From Phalacrocorax aristotelis (lineage: Eukaryota > Chordata > Aves > Suliformes > Phalacrocoracidae): a stretch of 64,000 bases of DNA. Below, in pieces: positions 45,302 through 57,279 of this stretch (its first letter is position 1; every line of letters begins with the position of its first letter). Location: the NCBI RefSeq assembly GCF_949628215.1, contig NC_134279.1, positions 84,501,517 through 84,565,516 on the forward strand. The letters are read 5' to 3'. The notes below the pieces were generated by a model. That model was not told the DNA's origin. It saw nothing but the letters and a program-made list of their open reading frames with translations, and searched no databases. The translations under genes were made by a program, and so were the position numbers.

Positions 45302-48300
45302 ATGGCGGCGCTGGCGCGGTGGGTGAGGGTGCCGCTGCGGCCGGGCGCGGCGCGTTGGTGCCGGGCGCTGTGTGGGGCCGCCGAGGCGCCCCCAGCCCCG
45401 CCGCCGCCTCCTTCTCCTCCTCATCCTCCTCCTCCTCCCTCCTCCGCTGGGGGCCGGGCACTGGCGGCGGCGCTGGGCGCCGGCGCGGCGGCGCTGCTGC
45501 TGCTGTGGGCCCGGGAGGGCGAGGGCCGCCGGCCCGCGCTGCCCGCCCTGCGCGCTGCCGTGCCCGCCCCGCCGCCGCCCGCCTCGCCCCGCGCCGCCTT
45601 CAACTTCATCGCCGACGTGGTGGAGAAGACGGCGCCCGCGCTGGTCTACGTGGAGATCGTGGGCAGGTACCGGCACCGGGCGGCCGCGCCCGGCCCGGCC
45701 CGCAGCCCCCCGCGGAGCCGGCTTCCCCGCTGCCCGACGGGGCAGTTTCTCTCTTGACCCCGGACCGGTTCCCTCCCGTCCTGCCCTTCCGAGAAGGGTC
45801 TGGCCCCGTCCTCCCCGCACCCCGCAGGGAGGGATCCCCCGACTCTCCCCATCCGCCCCCCGCCCCGGGCAGCCTGCACCGGGCACGGCATCCCGGCGGG
45901 GTCCCGCAAGTGCCGCGGGTGGATGGATCCGTCCCCTCGCCCTGCTGCTTGCGCACGCAGCCCGCCTTCGCCACTGGGACACGCTGCTGCCACATGGCCG
46001 CCTTCATGTCCTCCAGGACCGTTTCTGCAAAGCTGCCTTCCAGGCAGCGGCCGCAGGCTGTCCTGTGGCGCAGGATCGCTCTGCCCCGGGAGCAGGGCTC
46101 TGCGTTTACCTTTGAACTCCATAACGCTCTTGCCAGCCTGTGTCTCCAGCCTGTCAAAGCACCTCCAAATAGTAGCTTTGCCCTTCAGCTTGTTGACCGC
46201 TCCATCCAGTGTGGTGTCACCTGTGGGCTTGCTGAGTACGTGCAGTGCCCCATCCTCCGGTTTATGACTGTGAAAGGTGTTAGATGGCATTGGTCCTTCT
46301 TTCAGTTCCTGAGGTGTGGTGTTAGTAGATGACCAGCAGCTGGACTAGGACCGTGGTGGTCCAGGCAGTTTTCCATTCACCTTATCTGATTATAAGCCTG
46401 CATGTCACCCGTGTGGCTAGAGGGTACCACGGGAGACCATGCCGAAAGCCTTCTTAAGGTGAACTGTATCTGCTGCTCACCCCTTACCTGCAACAGCCAC
46501 TCATCTGTTTACAGAAGCCAGCCAGGTTTGTCAAGCATGATTTGTTGTTGGGAAGTCTGTGCTGGATGTTTCCACTCCCCTTCTTGTGTGAGATGTGCCG
46601 GGAAGTGTTTCTGGGAGTGTTTGCTCCATCACTTTCCCAGAGGCAGGAGGTGAAGCTGGCGGACCTACCGTTTTCAGGACATTTTTTCTTGGCGATTTTG
46701 CAGGCTGGTCTGATGTTTGCCTATTTCCAGCCATCAGGAGCCCCCCTTTACCACTGTGACATTTGAGCACCCACAGGGACATCAGCCACCCCCTTCGTGT
46801 GTATCCGGTCTGGTGCTGTGGACTTGTGCACGTCAAGTTGGCTTCTGCGATCCCTCCCTTTGTTGTCTTCTGTGCAGTGCTGCGTTCCCATAGGCTCTGC
46901 CTCTGGGCACAGGGGTTTGGGAAGCCAAAGGAACAAGGCAAAAAGGCACGACCTCACCCCTTTCTGTGTCCTGTGTCACTAGGTCCCTTGCCTCGCTCAG
47001 CACCAGGCCTTTCCACAGAGGTGATTTATGTCCCCCATGGGGACCAGGTACTGCAATCATGAGTCGTCTTCTAGCTGTCTATAGATGTACCATCACCTCC
47101 CAAAAGTTTATTACCTGCTCCGAGGCAAGGCTGTGTGCATTCAGACTGCTTCTTTGTGCAGATCACAACCCTTTCTACTTACCTCCTTGCTGCTTTCCCC
47201 AAAGAGCCTGCGCCATCTGTTGCAGCTCTCCACTCGTGTAAGCTCCCACTCCGTCTCTGTAGCCCCAGCAGGGTGGTACCTTTGCAGTTGTGCGTGGACT
47301 CCGGCTTCTTCCTGCTTGTTGTGTGCATGCTTGTCCAGACTCTCGGGATGGGGACCTTTCATGGGGAAGTGAAGGAGTCTTCCCCCATTGTGCTGTTGCC
47401 CAGATATCATCACTATTCCCCACTTCTACCCAGTCTGCCTGGCCTGTGCCTGCCCTCCCCTGCCACTGTGCCCCCCCCAGCTCCCGAGTCCCCACCGGTC
47501 CCATGAGGGTCCCTGCCACCCCTCCCTTACCTGTGCCCACCTTGCAGGCATCCCTTTTCAGGACGTGATGTGCCCATCTCTAATGGCTCGGGTTTCCTGG
47601 TGTCTCCGGACGGGCTCATTGTGACCAACGCGCACGTGGTGGCGAACCGACGGCGCGTGCGGGTGAAGCTGGCCAGTGGCGAGCAGTATGATGCTGTGGT
47701 GCAGGATGTGGACCAGGTTGCAGACATCGCTACCATCAAGATCAAGCCTAAGGTGTGCATCATGGTTGTGGTGATGCTCCCTTTGTTTCTTCCCATCTCC
47801 TCAGTGACCTCCTCTCTTCCAGCACCCGCTGCCCACCCTACCCCTTGGACGCTCCTCTGAGGTGCGGCAGGGAGAGTTCGTGGTGGCCATGGGCAGCCCC
47901 TTTGCCCTGCAGAACACCATCACCTCTGGCATTGTCAGCTCTGCCCAGCGGGGCAGCCGGGAGCTGGGCCTGACCACCTCTGACATGGAGTACATCCAGA
48001 CCGATGCTGCTATCGATGTAAGAGGAGCTTGCAGTGCACAGCGGGTTGGCACCTCATCGCGGCTGCCCTCTTTGGGGAGGGGGGAACTGAGGAAGGGCTG
48101 TGGGTGCCCGGAGGTCAGAGGAGGCTGAACACAGAGCACTGGGAGATGAAGGGATTCTGGCCAGTGACCCGGGCATTGGCTGCATTTCTCGGCCTGACCC
48201 TGTTCTCTAAACTCTGCCTCCCTGCCGCGGGTCCTGCTGTGTGAGGATGTCGCTTTCATGGCCTGTTTACTGCTCTCTCCTCTGCTGCAGTTTGGGAACT

Positions 48301-51300
48301 CCGGGGGCCCCCTTGTCAACTTGGTAAGTTCTGCTTGCACCCTTGCTGGCTGGGCCAGAGAGGTGACGTGTGCCCTGTGGTCTGTGTCCCCTGGGGCTCG
48401 GTGCCCCTCGGTGGGAGCGCTTGTGGGTGCTACAGCTGCTGGGAGGGAGGAACTGTTTGCATGCACCAGGCTCCTTGTGAGGAGGAGCAGGGGATCAGCC
48501 CAGTGTAGGAGCCCTGTGCAGCATCTGTTTCAGGGAGCCTGAGCCAATGGGACTCTAGCGTGATGGAGCTGAGCCCTACTCTGGTGAGGCTGGCATGGCT
48601 GATGCTGGCAGGGCTGAGGGAGGGGCTGCTTTGGGTGCGGCCTGTGGAACCGGTCCCTGCCCAGCCTCAGCAGGGTCAGGCAGGCTCCAGAAGAAGCAGG
48701 CTGGGAAGGGATGGGTACACAGGCTTGCACGGTAGTTCTCCTCCTCTCCACGACGATGCAGGCTGGATAGCACAGTCCCCTTTCCCCTGCAGGATGGCGA
48801 AGTGATTGGGGTGAACACTATGAAGGTGACATCAGGCATATCTTTTGCCATCCCCTCAGACCGGCTGCGGAAGTTCCTGCAAAAGGAGGAGCAGCGCAAA
48901 AGTGAGTTGGGTGCATCTCTGCTTGGTTATTGGGGGAAGGAGGCCAGAAGGAGGAGGTTGAAAGAGGGAAGCTCTGGCAGAGCGGGGCTCTGGGCCCTTC
49001 TTCTGAGAGAAAGGCAAGCACAGCAGGAGGAAGAGTGTTTGGGGGTAAGAAGATTTTCCCATCTGGCATGAAACTCCCCTCTGCCATGGGAAAGCTGTGC
49101 TGCTACTTCCATGCCCACATGGGCCTAACAAACTGCAAGGAGGATGCTGACCTGTATCTACTGCAGGTAAAGACTTTTAAAGTGTCCTAAGTAGCTTGCA
49201 CTTAAGTCCCCAGGAGTACGTGAGGATTTTTTTGTTTTTTCATTGCTACTTTTCAGTAGCTCTCAGCATATGGGAAAATCAGTGGACCATTATTTAGTGT
49301 TCAAAAATGGGAAAGGATGATCTGGAAACTGGGTGCTACTTAGCATTGTGTGTACTAATGGAAACGCAGGTGCAGGATTCAGCTGTATCATAGAGGACAG
49401 GTAGTTAATTTAGTCCTGTAGAACATTGCCTCTTTTTGTTCCTTTGTGTTTGTGATAGTTTATTTCATGCAGACTCTTGCTTTCTGGTTCTCGTGTTGAC
49501 ACTGTGGAGTCATAGTCTCAGTCAAAAAAATTACAGCTGAAACCAGGAAAGCAAAGTATGCAATACCTATAAAGCTCTAACTGGTAAATGGAACTTAAAT
49601 AAGCTGTTGGTAGGGAACTAGAATGACTCCCGCTGCACGGTGTCCGCCTTGAGGCATGAGGCTTTGTGACTCGGCTGGTTCAGCCCAGCGCCATTTCGAG
49701 TGCATATCTGTTTTTAGCCTTGTCATTCAATGTCCTTTCCTTTGACAGGCTCTTGGTTTGGCAATACAGAGACAAAGCGCCGTTACATAGGGGTAATGAT
49801 GCTGACTCTTACACCCAGGTATGTGTTCTAAGGCCGGGGGCCAACAGGCCAGTCTTATTGGGGCATGGTGACTCTGATGGGATCTTCTGAACTAACTGAG
49901 AGTGCCTGTTTTCGAGAGGATTGTCTTCACAGCTTAAGCATTCACTGTCATATCTCTTTGTGCCTCTGTGTTTAGACTCTAGGCTGCATCAGAGGTAAAT
50001 TAGAATCTTGCAAGTTTCTATGCTTGTAGCAGAATCTGCAAGCAGATAAAAAGTCCCTGAACCTCCCCTCCATAGTGCCAGATCGGTCTGTAATCATCAT
50101 TGAGGGGAATTCAATGAAGAGCCCTTGCAACACAGCACGAAGGAAAAGTCACCAGAAACATTGCGTAATTAATAGATATGCAATGTGCCGACTGAAAGCT
50201 GTGATGAAACAGCTGGGCAAGTTGTACTCTCTGGGAGGAGGGATCCACCAGGTGAATTGCTGTGGTGCAGAAACAGTTCTAGAATACGGGACTTTGAGAA
50301 TAAGAAATGGCAAGTTTGCCTGCAGTAGTTGACTGAGGGAGTACGTAAACAGGTAGGAGAGCAGGCTGCGCTGGTACACACAGCGTGGCTGCCACCCAGA
50401 GGGTGGTGTGAGGCTCCTGGGTTTCAGGAGGGAGGCTGGATGCTGCCTCTGGGAAGAAGTTGTCATGGTGCTGACCAGTACAGCACTGGCAGGTGGGAAG
50501 AGGATGACTTCTGGTGGGTCTGAGACTCTTCACCCTCATGGCTATGACTTGGGAAGGGCATTGTGTTACCTCTGTATCTCCAGGAACGCTCTGGTCAGCA
50601 AAGAGGACTGTAGGCAGACAACCTGCTTGGGTCTGATAGAAGATCACCTGCTGCCCTTGCCTCAGCTTGTCCCCAGGACATGCCTGTGGCCTTGGCAGCC
50701 AACCAAGCACTCTGAGACAGGTCCCCTGCAGGTAGTGGCAGCTGTGCCCTGCTGAGGGCTGGACAGCCCTGGTCAGGCCTGCACGGAGCTCCGCTCAGGG
50801 CTGCAAGCCCTGGGACGGAATTGCTCAGGAGCTATACCTGAACGCCTTCCAGCAGCCTTATAGATGCATCAAGTGCATGTGTTAGGAGAGTGCTGGACCT
50901 GCATTCTTACCTCTGAGAGCAGTCCGCCTTTTCAAGGACAGAGTGCCAGCTCTGGTTCCTTGGATCTTGCAGCCATCTTTCAGGAGTGCTTTAACTCACT
51001 CAGCTTACTAGTGAGGTTGGTGGTTGTAGCGTCCTTGGCAGAAACAGCTTTCAGGGCTGTGTTCTCCCCTTGCTGAAGCTCTCGTGGCTCTTGTGCGTTG
51101 GTTGGGTTTGCAAGCTGCCTACACATCTGGATGCCACAAGCAGCCTCTGGGGTTGCTGCCTGGGACACAAACAGAGGAGCAGATGCTCTGTGCCTTCCGA
51201 GATTCGGGACAGCGGGGTGGGCAGGGGAGTGCTGTCGGCGTTGCTGACATGCCCGGTAGATGGTGCTGATACTCGACAAAACCTGTGGGCTGTGGGAGCC

Positions 51301-54300
51301 CAACCTCCTCCTGCTTCACTGGACAGGCATGTAGGCTGAAGTCTGTCAGGGAAGAAGCACGAAATGCTGAGGGCATGGCTCCTGGGAAGCGGGTCCAGCG
51401 TCAGCACAGACAGTCTGGCAGCTGGTCCTGGGAAACCATCTGACTGCAAGGCTTGTTTGTGCCCAGTTGCTGGGAAGAGCTCCCAACAAGGGATTGCTCC
51501 CCTTGGAATCGGGTGATTACACTGTCTGAACATGCTCGTTTGAAAGGCCAGAAACTTGCTTGAGCACAGGAAGGAGAAGCTCCATGTTGGGTACAAGCTT
51601 CTCGGCATCCTGGTCCTGCTGCACAGGTTGCCTGGCAGGCAGGAGCTTCCTGAGGCACCAGGCCTTTGATCTGCTGCCCAAAGGGAACAGAGGAGTGCCA
51701 ATGGCTTTGAGCTCAGCTGTGGTGGAGTTCCTAGGTACCCTCACCTTGGCCACGGGCAGAGACAGGGCCCTGGCTAGCACAGCCCTCTGCAGTTGTCTTA
51801 CAGCATGGAGTAAGTAGGGACTGAGCAAAGGACTTTGAAAACAGCAAAGGAAAGAGAGGCTGATTAGTGGCAACAGGTTCTACGTGAGACTGCTGCTGGG
51901 GTGTGTTACTGGTCAGGGTTGTTACTAGAGGGAAGCCCAAAACATGGGTTGGTTCTTCATGCAGTGTGTGATAGAACTTGTTGATGTTGTAGGGTTCAAA
52001 AGAGCAACTAGAAAACTTTACAGAAGAAAAATCTTGCTGGCTTTCAAATGCCAAGATGCAGTGTTACAGCTCAGGAGCTTCTTGAGCCAGGCAGCTGGAG
52101 GCCATAGGTGTCCGGGGAACTATCTCATCCACAGCTGGCATTGTAGGTGAAAGGGTGGTGGGGAAGATGGACCCTCATCTGACTGACCTGTGGCCTGGGT
52201 CTGGCCAGCATGGAGTCAGTTTCTTCATAGCAGCCCACGTGGTGCTGTCTGTTAGATCTGGGGCCAAAACTGTCGGTAACACGCAGATGTTTTAGCTGTT
52301 GCTGAACAGTGCTTACGCAGTGCTGAGGCCTGCCCTGTTTCTCACTTAGCACCTCCAGGGAGGAGGCTGGGAGGGGACGCAGCTGGGGCAGCTGACCCGA
52401 GCTGACCGTGCTGTATGGCGTCATGCTCGGCAATAAAGCTGGGGGGAGTTTTTCCAGGGTAGCCATTGCTCAGGGATTGGCTGGGCATCAGTCTGCTGGT
52501 GGGAGGTGGTCAGTGAGTGCCTCGCGTCATTTGCCCTTTTTTTTTTTTTGCCTTTTTTTTTTCTGTAACTTTCTTTTTTTGCCTGTTAAACTATCTTTAT
52601 CTAGACCCACAAGTTTTCTGGCTTTTGCCGTTCAAATTCTTTCCCCCATCCTGCTGGGGGAGTGACGGAGCAACTGGGTGGGGACTTACCTGCCAGCCAG
52701 GGTCTACAACCCACCACAAGTGGGCGCAGCCACTCGGTGCAATGTAGCCTAAAATCACACAATCACACATTTACTGTGGTTGCGCAGAGACCCGCTTAAG
52801 GGCATGTGTTGTTCAGCTTTAGTGACTGAGGCGAAGAAGCAGGCTTGACTTAGTAAATGTGCAGAACGCATCAAAGCGGTAGTTTTACCAGTAGTGCCCA
52901 GTCATAGGACAAGAGGCAACGGGCACAAACTGAAGCACATGATATTCCATCTGAACACAAGAAATCACTTGTTTACTGTGAGGAGGGTGGTAAAGCCTGG
53001 CACAGGTTGCTTGGAGAGGTCAGAGAGTCTCTAACCTTGGGGATACTCAAAACTTGACTGGACGCAGTCCTGGGCAACCTGCTCTGACTGAGCCTGCTTG
53101 AGCAGGGCGATTGGGCTAGATGATCTCAAAAGGTCCCTTCCAACCTCAACCACGCTGTGATCCTGTGAAATCAAGAAGGGGTGGCAGCTTGCAAAGGTCT
53201 GTGAAACACTACAGTAGAGTCCAGCAAGTGCCAGGTGGGGAGCGATAGCTGACTGAAAGGTACCTGATAAGGAGCAAGGAGCTGGGCAGAGAGACCATGA
53301 GAATTTCTGGGGCTGCAGTGAATCAGAGCTGATGCACCGTGTTTGGGGGAAGAATGCTGGTTACATGATGGACTGTCCCTCTGCTCTGGTGGGATCCAGC
53401 TGGAGCACTATTCAGTTGTGGACGCTTTCAGCAGGGGTGAGGCGCAGTTGGAGAGAGTCCAAAGAGGAGCAGTGAGAGGTGCAGAATCTAAGCTAGGTTT
53501 AGAAAACCTAATCTGTGGGAAGACTGGAGGAACTGGGATTGTTTAGTCTACAGACTCTGGAGGAGAGATGTGGGTATAGCTCTGCTTGACACATCTGGCA
53601 AAAAGAGGGGCATAGCTTTTGTTCTGTGTTCTACCTGCCAAAGGCAGAGAAGTGAAACTGCAGCAGGGAAGGGTTAGATCTGACGCCAGAGGGCTCGTCT
53701 GACACGGGGCTGCTCAGACAGGGGAAGTGCATCACCAACAACTGTGATCCAGCTGGCAACTGCTCTCCCAGTTTCCACCTCTCCCTGGCAGTTAGGACTT
53801 TTGTCCTCTAGTTTTTGACAGGAAGACGGTGGTGTTTGGGTGCCCCTGGAGTTTGCAGCTGGTCACTTGTGCTTAGCAGGGTACAGGAGAAGAGGTTCTG
53901 TGCCACGGTCTCCAAGCCTGTGCAGCCATGGTGGAGTGGGAGCCCTGCTCTGCCTCCCAGCTCTTTACCATGATGCTGGTTTTTCTCTCTGCAGCATCCT
54001 GGCTGAGCTGAAGCTGCGTGACCCCAGCTTCCCCGATGTCTCCTATGGAGTGCTAATCCACAAGGTGATCATCGGCTCCCCGGCCCATCAGTAAGTGCTG
54101 CCCTTGAGTGGGTGATGTGGGAGAGCAACTATGCAGGACGGGATGCATTTAGCTCCAAGTGTTTTGCTCCAGAGCAGCGGAGCTTGGGCCCTGCAGCCAT
54201 CAGCCTGCAGGAGGAAACAGACTTGGTGTCCTGTTGGCCAAGGTACCTTTGTGGCCGGGGGAATGCCTGGTGCAGCAGCCCAAGCCTCCTGTGGTGCCCA

Positions 54301-54544
54301 GCTCCCCTTCCTTCTGGGAAGACGAAGCTGAGCGTCTGCTTCATCTGCTGTGCGTTCCTGTTGTCGTTCTCCCCGCAGGGCAGGGATGAAGGCAGGTGAC
54401 GTCGTGCTGGAGATCAACGGGCAGGCATCGCGCCGCGCGGAGGACGTGTACGAGGCAGTACGGACGCAGCAGAGCCTGGCCTTGCTGGTGCGGCGTGGCT
54501 ATGACACTTTGCTGGTGAGCGTCGTCCCCGAGGTCACGGAGTAG
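45302..54544 (+). CDS. HTRA2: HTRA2/Omi mitochondrial serine protease, 412 aa
   Basis: Eight exons in phase: 45302-45666, 47548-47752, 47823-48017, 48291-48323, 48793-48901, 49749-49818, 53995-54090, 54379-54544. The N-terminus has an arginine-bearing presequence, a proline run (about 30-46) and a membrane anchor (about 53-69). The mature end would be AVPA at residues 86-89, an IAP-binding motif (human AVPS), followed by [20 protein letters not shown]. The catalytic triad is visible: His in VTNAHVV, Asp in VADIATIKI and Ser in [10 protein letters not shown]. The PDZ domain includes [15 protein letters not shown] and ends in VVPEVTE. It is a trimeric quality-control protease of the intermembrane space that releases caspases from IAP inhibition when it leaves mitochondria. 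It is somewhat shorter than human (458 aa), the difference being in the poorly conserved presequence. Intron 6 (4.2 kb) and intron 1 hold CR1 debris. Confidence 0.97.
45930..46810 (-). mobile_element. degenerate CR1 LINE in HTRA2 intron 1
   Basis: On the minus strand the RT C-terminal part is readable across frames: [12 protein letters not shown] and [16 protein letters not shown], then [16 protein letters not shown], matching the CR1 'DRLEEWA..MKFN' and 'MSQQCALVAK' segments. Further up, the plus strand reads TCCATCACTTTCCCAGAGGC and TTTGCCTATTTCCAGCCATC, the usual antisense of the upstream RT part. Frameshifts and stops abound. Confidence 0.7.
52529..52582. repeat. poly-T-rich low-complexity tract
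   Basis: Three long T runs interrupted by GCC and CTGTAACTTTC lie in HTRA2 intron 6. Confidence 0.9.
52880..53170 (+). mobile_element. CR1 LINE 3' end
   Basis: Shows GTGCCCAGTCATAGGACAAG, AGGCAACGGGCACAAACTGA, TTGGGCTAGATGATCTCAAA and GGTCCCTTCCAACCTCAACC, ending near CTGTGATCCTGTG, the canonical CR1 3' terminus. Confidence 0.95.
53360..53710 (+). mobile_element. older CR1 LINE fragment
   Basis: Decayed CR1 segments in order: CAGCTGGAGCACTATTCAGT, GAGAGAGTCCAAAGAGGAGC, ACTGGGATTGTTTAGTCTAC and GAAACTGCAGCAGGGAAGGG. More diverged than the neighbouring copy at 52880. Confidence 0.75.
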
Positions 54545-54736
54545 CAGAGCTGTTGCACAGGCTGCTGCGGGCGCTGGCTGGCGGCGCGGGCCGAGAGCCA
54601 AGGACACGGGACTGAGCTGTGTCTGTGTGCTGGTCAGGGAGAGACTGAGCTTGTGAGGGGCTGGAAGGGGCCAGGCAGAGGGGCCCGGCCCAGTGCTTGG
54701 GTGGACTCATGGTGTGACCGTTCCCCTCTGTACTCA

Positions 54737-54742
54737 AATAAA
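54737..54742 (+). terminator. poly(A) signal AATAAA of HTRA2
   Basis: AATAAA sits 193 bases after the HTRA2 stop, followed by a GT-rich stretch. Confidence 0.85.
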
Positions 54743-54759
54743 GCACTTTTCTAGGGACT

Positions 54760-56674
54760 TCCCAGTGCCATGTGGCCACTTTCCCACGGCAGCAGCAGTT
54801 GTGTAGGGGAGGCTGGGCTGTGTGGGACCCTGCCCCTTCTGCCAGTCCTCACATGAGCCCTTCCAGCTGGGGAGGAGTATCCCAGCTATGCCTCCAGGGA
54901 TCTCCTCATGGTAGGGTAGAGGGCACCCGCATGGGCAGGGATCTGGCTATCTGCGGGCACCCATCGAGCTGTGGTTTGTGAGGCCACCTCCTCTGTTCCT
55001 GGAGCTGTGCTGGGGCAGGCTTTGCTGGGGCCTCCTGGTGTGCCGGCCGAGCTGGTCCTGGGCAGCACTCGCTGCCGTGGCTGTGCTCACGAGGCCAGAG
55101 GATGTGGCACATGTCTGCCATGGCAGATTGCTTCCACTGAGAGCATGGCAAATGCTCTAAGGTCTGCATCCACATCTGCACCCATGAAGCAGCTTTCTGG
55201 GCCGTGGAGAAAGGGGTGTCGATGCCAGACTCAGAGATGGCTGGGGCAGCATGTCGCTGGCCCTGACGTTCGGGAGCCTGCGCCGGGGCTACGCGTGCCT
55301 CTCCCTCCCCTAGCCCGGTGTCTGGGCTGGAGCACTGCTCTCACGCACGCAGCCTCCCCCTGGGGACTGGCCGAGCCCTCCCTGTGCTCTGCAGCTGGCG
55401 GCGAAGAGCCCGGCTGGCTCTTCTGGGAAGGAGCAGCTCCGGCTGTTCCTCGCCTTCCTTGGAAGAGCCCTTGCTCTGCTCTGGCCCCTGCCAGAGGCGG
55501 TGGGAGGCAGGCAGCTCTGTGGCAAGGGCTGCCTTGAGGGGCTGTGTCCAGCCCTGCTCCAGTGGGAGGAATGTGCCTGTTGAGCCAGGCCCTGCCCGTG
55601 ACGGGGCTCCCAAGCCCTCACCCCTGCCTGTTATTTTTAGGAGATGAAAGAAGCACAGTTCCTTGGGGGTACTGTGGCGAAGGGCGGCTCTGAGCCACTG
55701 CTCCCCCTGTGCGTTCCTCCCGCCCTGGAGAACAGGCCTCCTTTCAGGCGGCCCTGGCCTCGCCAGAGGAATTTGCTCAAATTTGCTCCCCCGGCAAGGC
55801 CCAGCTGGCTGTTCACAGGGGAAATAGCTGAGACGCCGGGCGGCGTTTCTCACATAGCTGCTCCGGCAGTGCTGACCGCAGTGCTTTCCACTGCCTGGAG
55901 CCAGTGCCTGCGCCAGCCCAGCCACCGGCTGCCCCTCTCCGCCCTGGGCGTGGGGAGGAGCGGTCTGTCCCCCAGCAGCTTGGATGTGGCTGAAGCTGCC
56001 TCTCTGTGCTGCTCTCTGCTGCAGATGGGACCGGAGCACCTGGCTGAGGTGAGAGCTGCAGCAGCGAGGGTGTCTGTCTCACTGCCCCTGGTTCCGCTGG
56101 ACTCTGCTCCTTCCATGCCAGTCGAGGCAGCCCATCTCTGCTGCAGGACCTCAATCCCTGTGGGTCACAGCCACATGGGGGGATTTCTGCTCAGTAATGT
56201 TTCTATTGCATCTGGTGTGGGGGAACCAGTACTTTACCATACCCCTGCTGCGCCAGCGTGGCCCTGTCTTTCCCCTCCGGTGCAGTGCTGCGGGGCTGCT
56301 TCAGGCCAAAGCAGCTACGCTTGGCCTCCTGCTGGCCCCTTCCTCTCACCTGCATGGGCTTCCCCCAGAAGGACCAGTTCTGCCTTTCTCTAGCCCAGCG
56401 CTGGCTGAGGGCGGTGCAGGCAGCTGCCAGGGTGCTGGCGTGGGGCTGGCCCTCACCCAGCCAGGGCTGTGTGGGCAGGGGGGAGCTTCCTTGCTCCATG
56501 GGGGTATTGGAGGTGGGTGCAGGGGATGGGGCATGGGGGCAGCTCCCACCCTCTGTGCTGGAGCACGCCAGCCAGCCCTGTAGCATGAACCATGCTGTGC
56601 CTCCTGGTCCTGCCAGGCTCTTCATCCCACCCCAGAGAAGAGCCAGCAGCCACTGGGGAAATAGAACTAACAAC
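54760..56674. other. intergenic stretch between HTRA2 and LOXL3, nothing recognised
   Basis: No exon with homology on either strand; frames here are short and compositional. An AATAAA on the plus strand at about 56685 has no gene I can attach to it. Confidence 0.6.
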
Positions 56675-56680
56675 TTTATA
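56675..56680 (-). terminator. candidate variant poly(A) signal TATAAA of LOXL3
   Basis: On the minus strand TATAAA occurs about 600 bases past the LOXL3 stop, next to T-rich sequence. No AATAAA in sense orientation was seen nearer the stop, so this is the best candidate for the end of the 3' UTR. Confidence 0.4.
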
Positions 56681-57279
56681 GAGAAAATAAAATTACAACT
56701 AAGAGATGGGTGTGGGAGCTGCTGCCGGGCAGCTGGAGGCAGTGCTGCCAGGGCAGGGGCAGCCACACCGTCCCCTGCGGGTAAGGGGCTCCTGGGGGCT
56801 CAGCCGGTGCTGTGCAGGGGCGAGTCCCTGTGTAGGCGGTGGGTCCTGGGGCAGGCCAGCTGAGGGCAGAGCCCTAGGGAGGGCTCTGGGGCTGAGAGGA
56901 ACCAGGGCAGGATGGGGGAGCAGGAGGTGGGGTGCAGCTGGGACGGCAGGGACTGGGAGCAGAGGGGGCCATGGTGGGGGTACAGGACCTCCCAGACCGT
57001 ACCCATGTGCCGCAGCCCGGGGGCTGTGGGCACAGAGTCTTCTGGCCAGTGGTTGGGCTGGTGGCCCCAGGCTGGGAGGTTCAGGTGTGCAGTGCCTCCA
57101 GCACCAGCTCCCCAAGGTGGGGAAGGGCAGCTGGTGACAGCGAGAGTCCTGGGCAGTCCCCAGCCGGGCACGATGGCGGCGGTGCCAAGCGTGAGGCTTC
57201 CCCGCTGGCCCCCCAGCAGCTTCCTCCCACCTGTGCATGGTGAGGGAGGGAGATGCCTGTCTCCCCAGGGGCTGGGGCC

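Noticed and set aside
45646-46290. 214-codon minus-strand frame in HTRA2 intron 1
   Set aside because: It contains pieces of CR1 reverse transcriptase out of register, so it is repeat debris.
56685-56690. AATAAA on the plus strand as the end of another gene
   Set aside because: HTRA2 already has a well-placed signal at 54737 and no plus-strand exon precedes this one.
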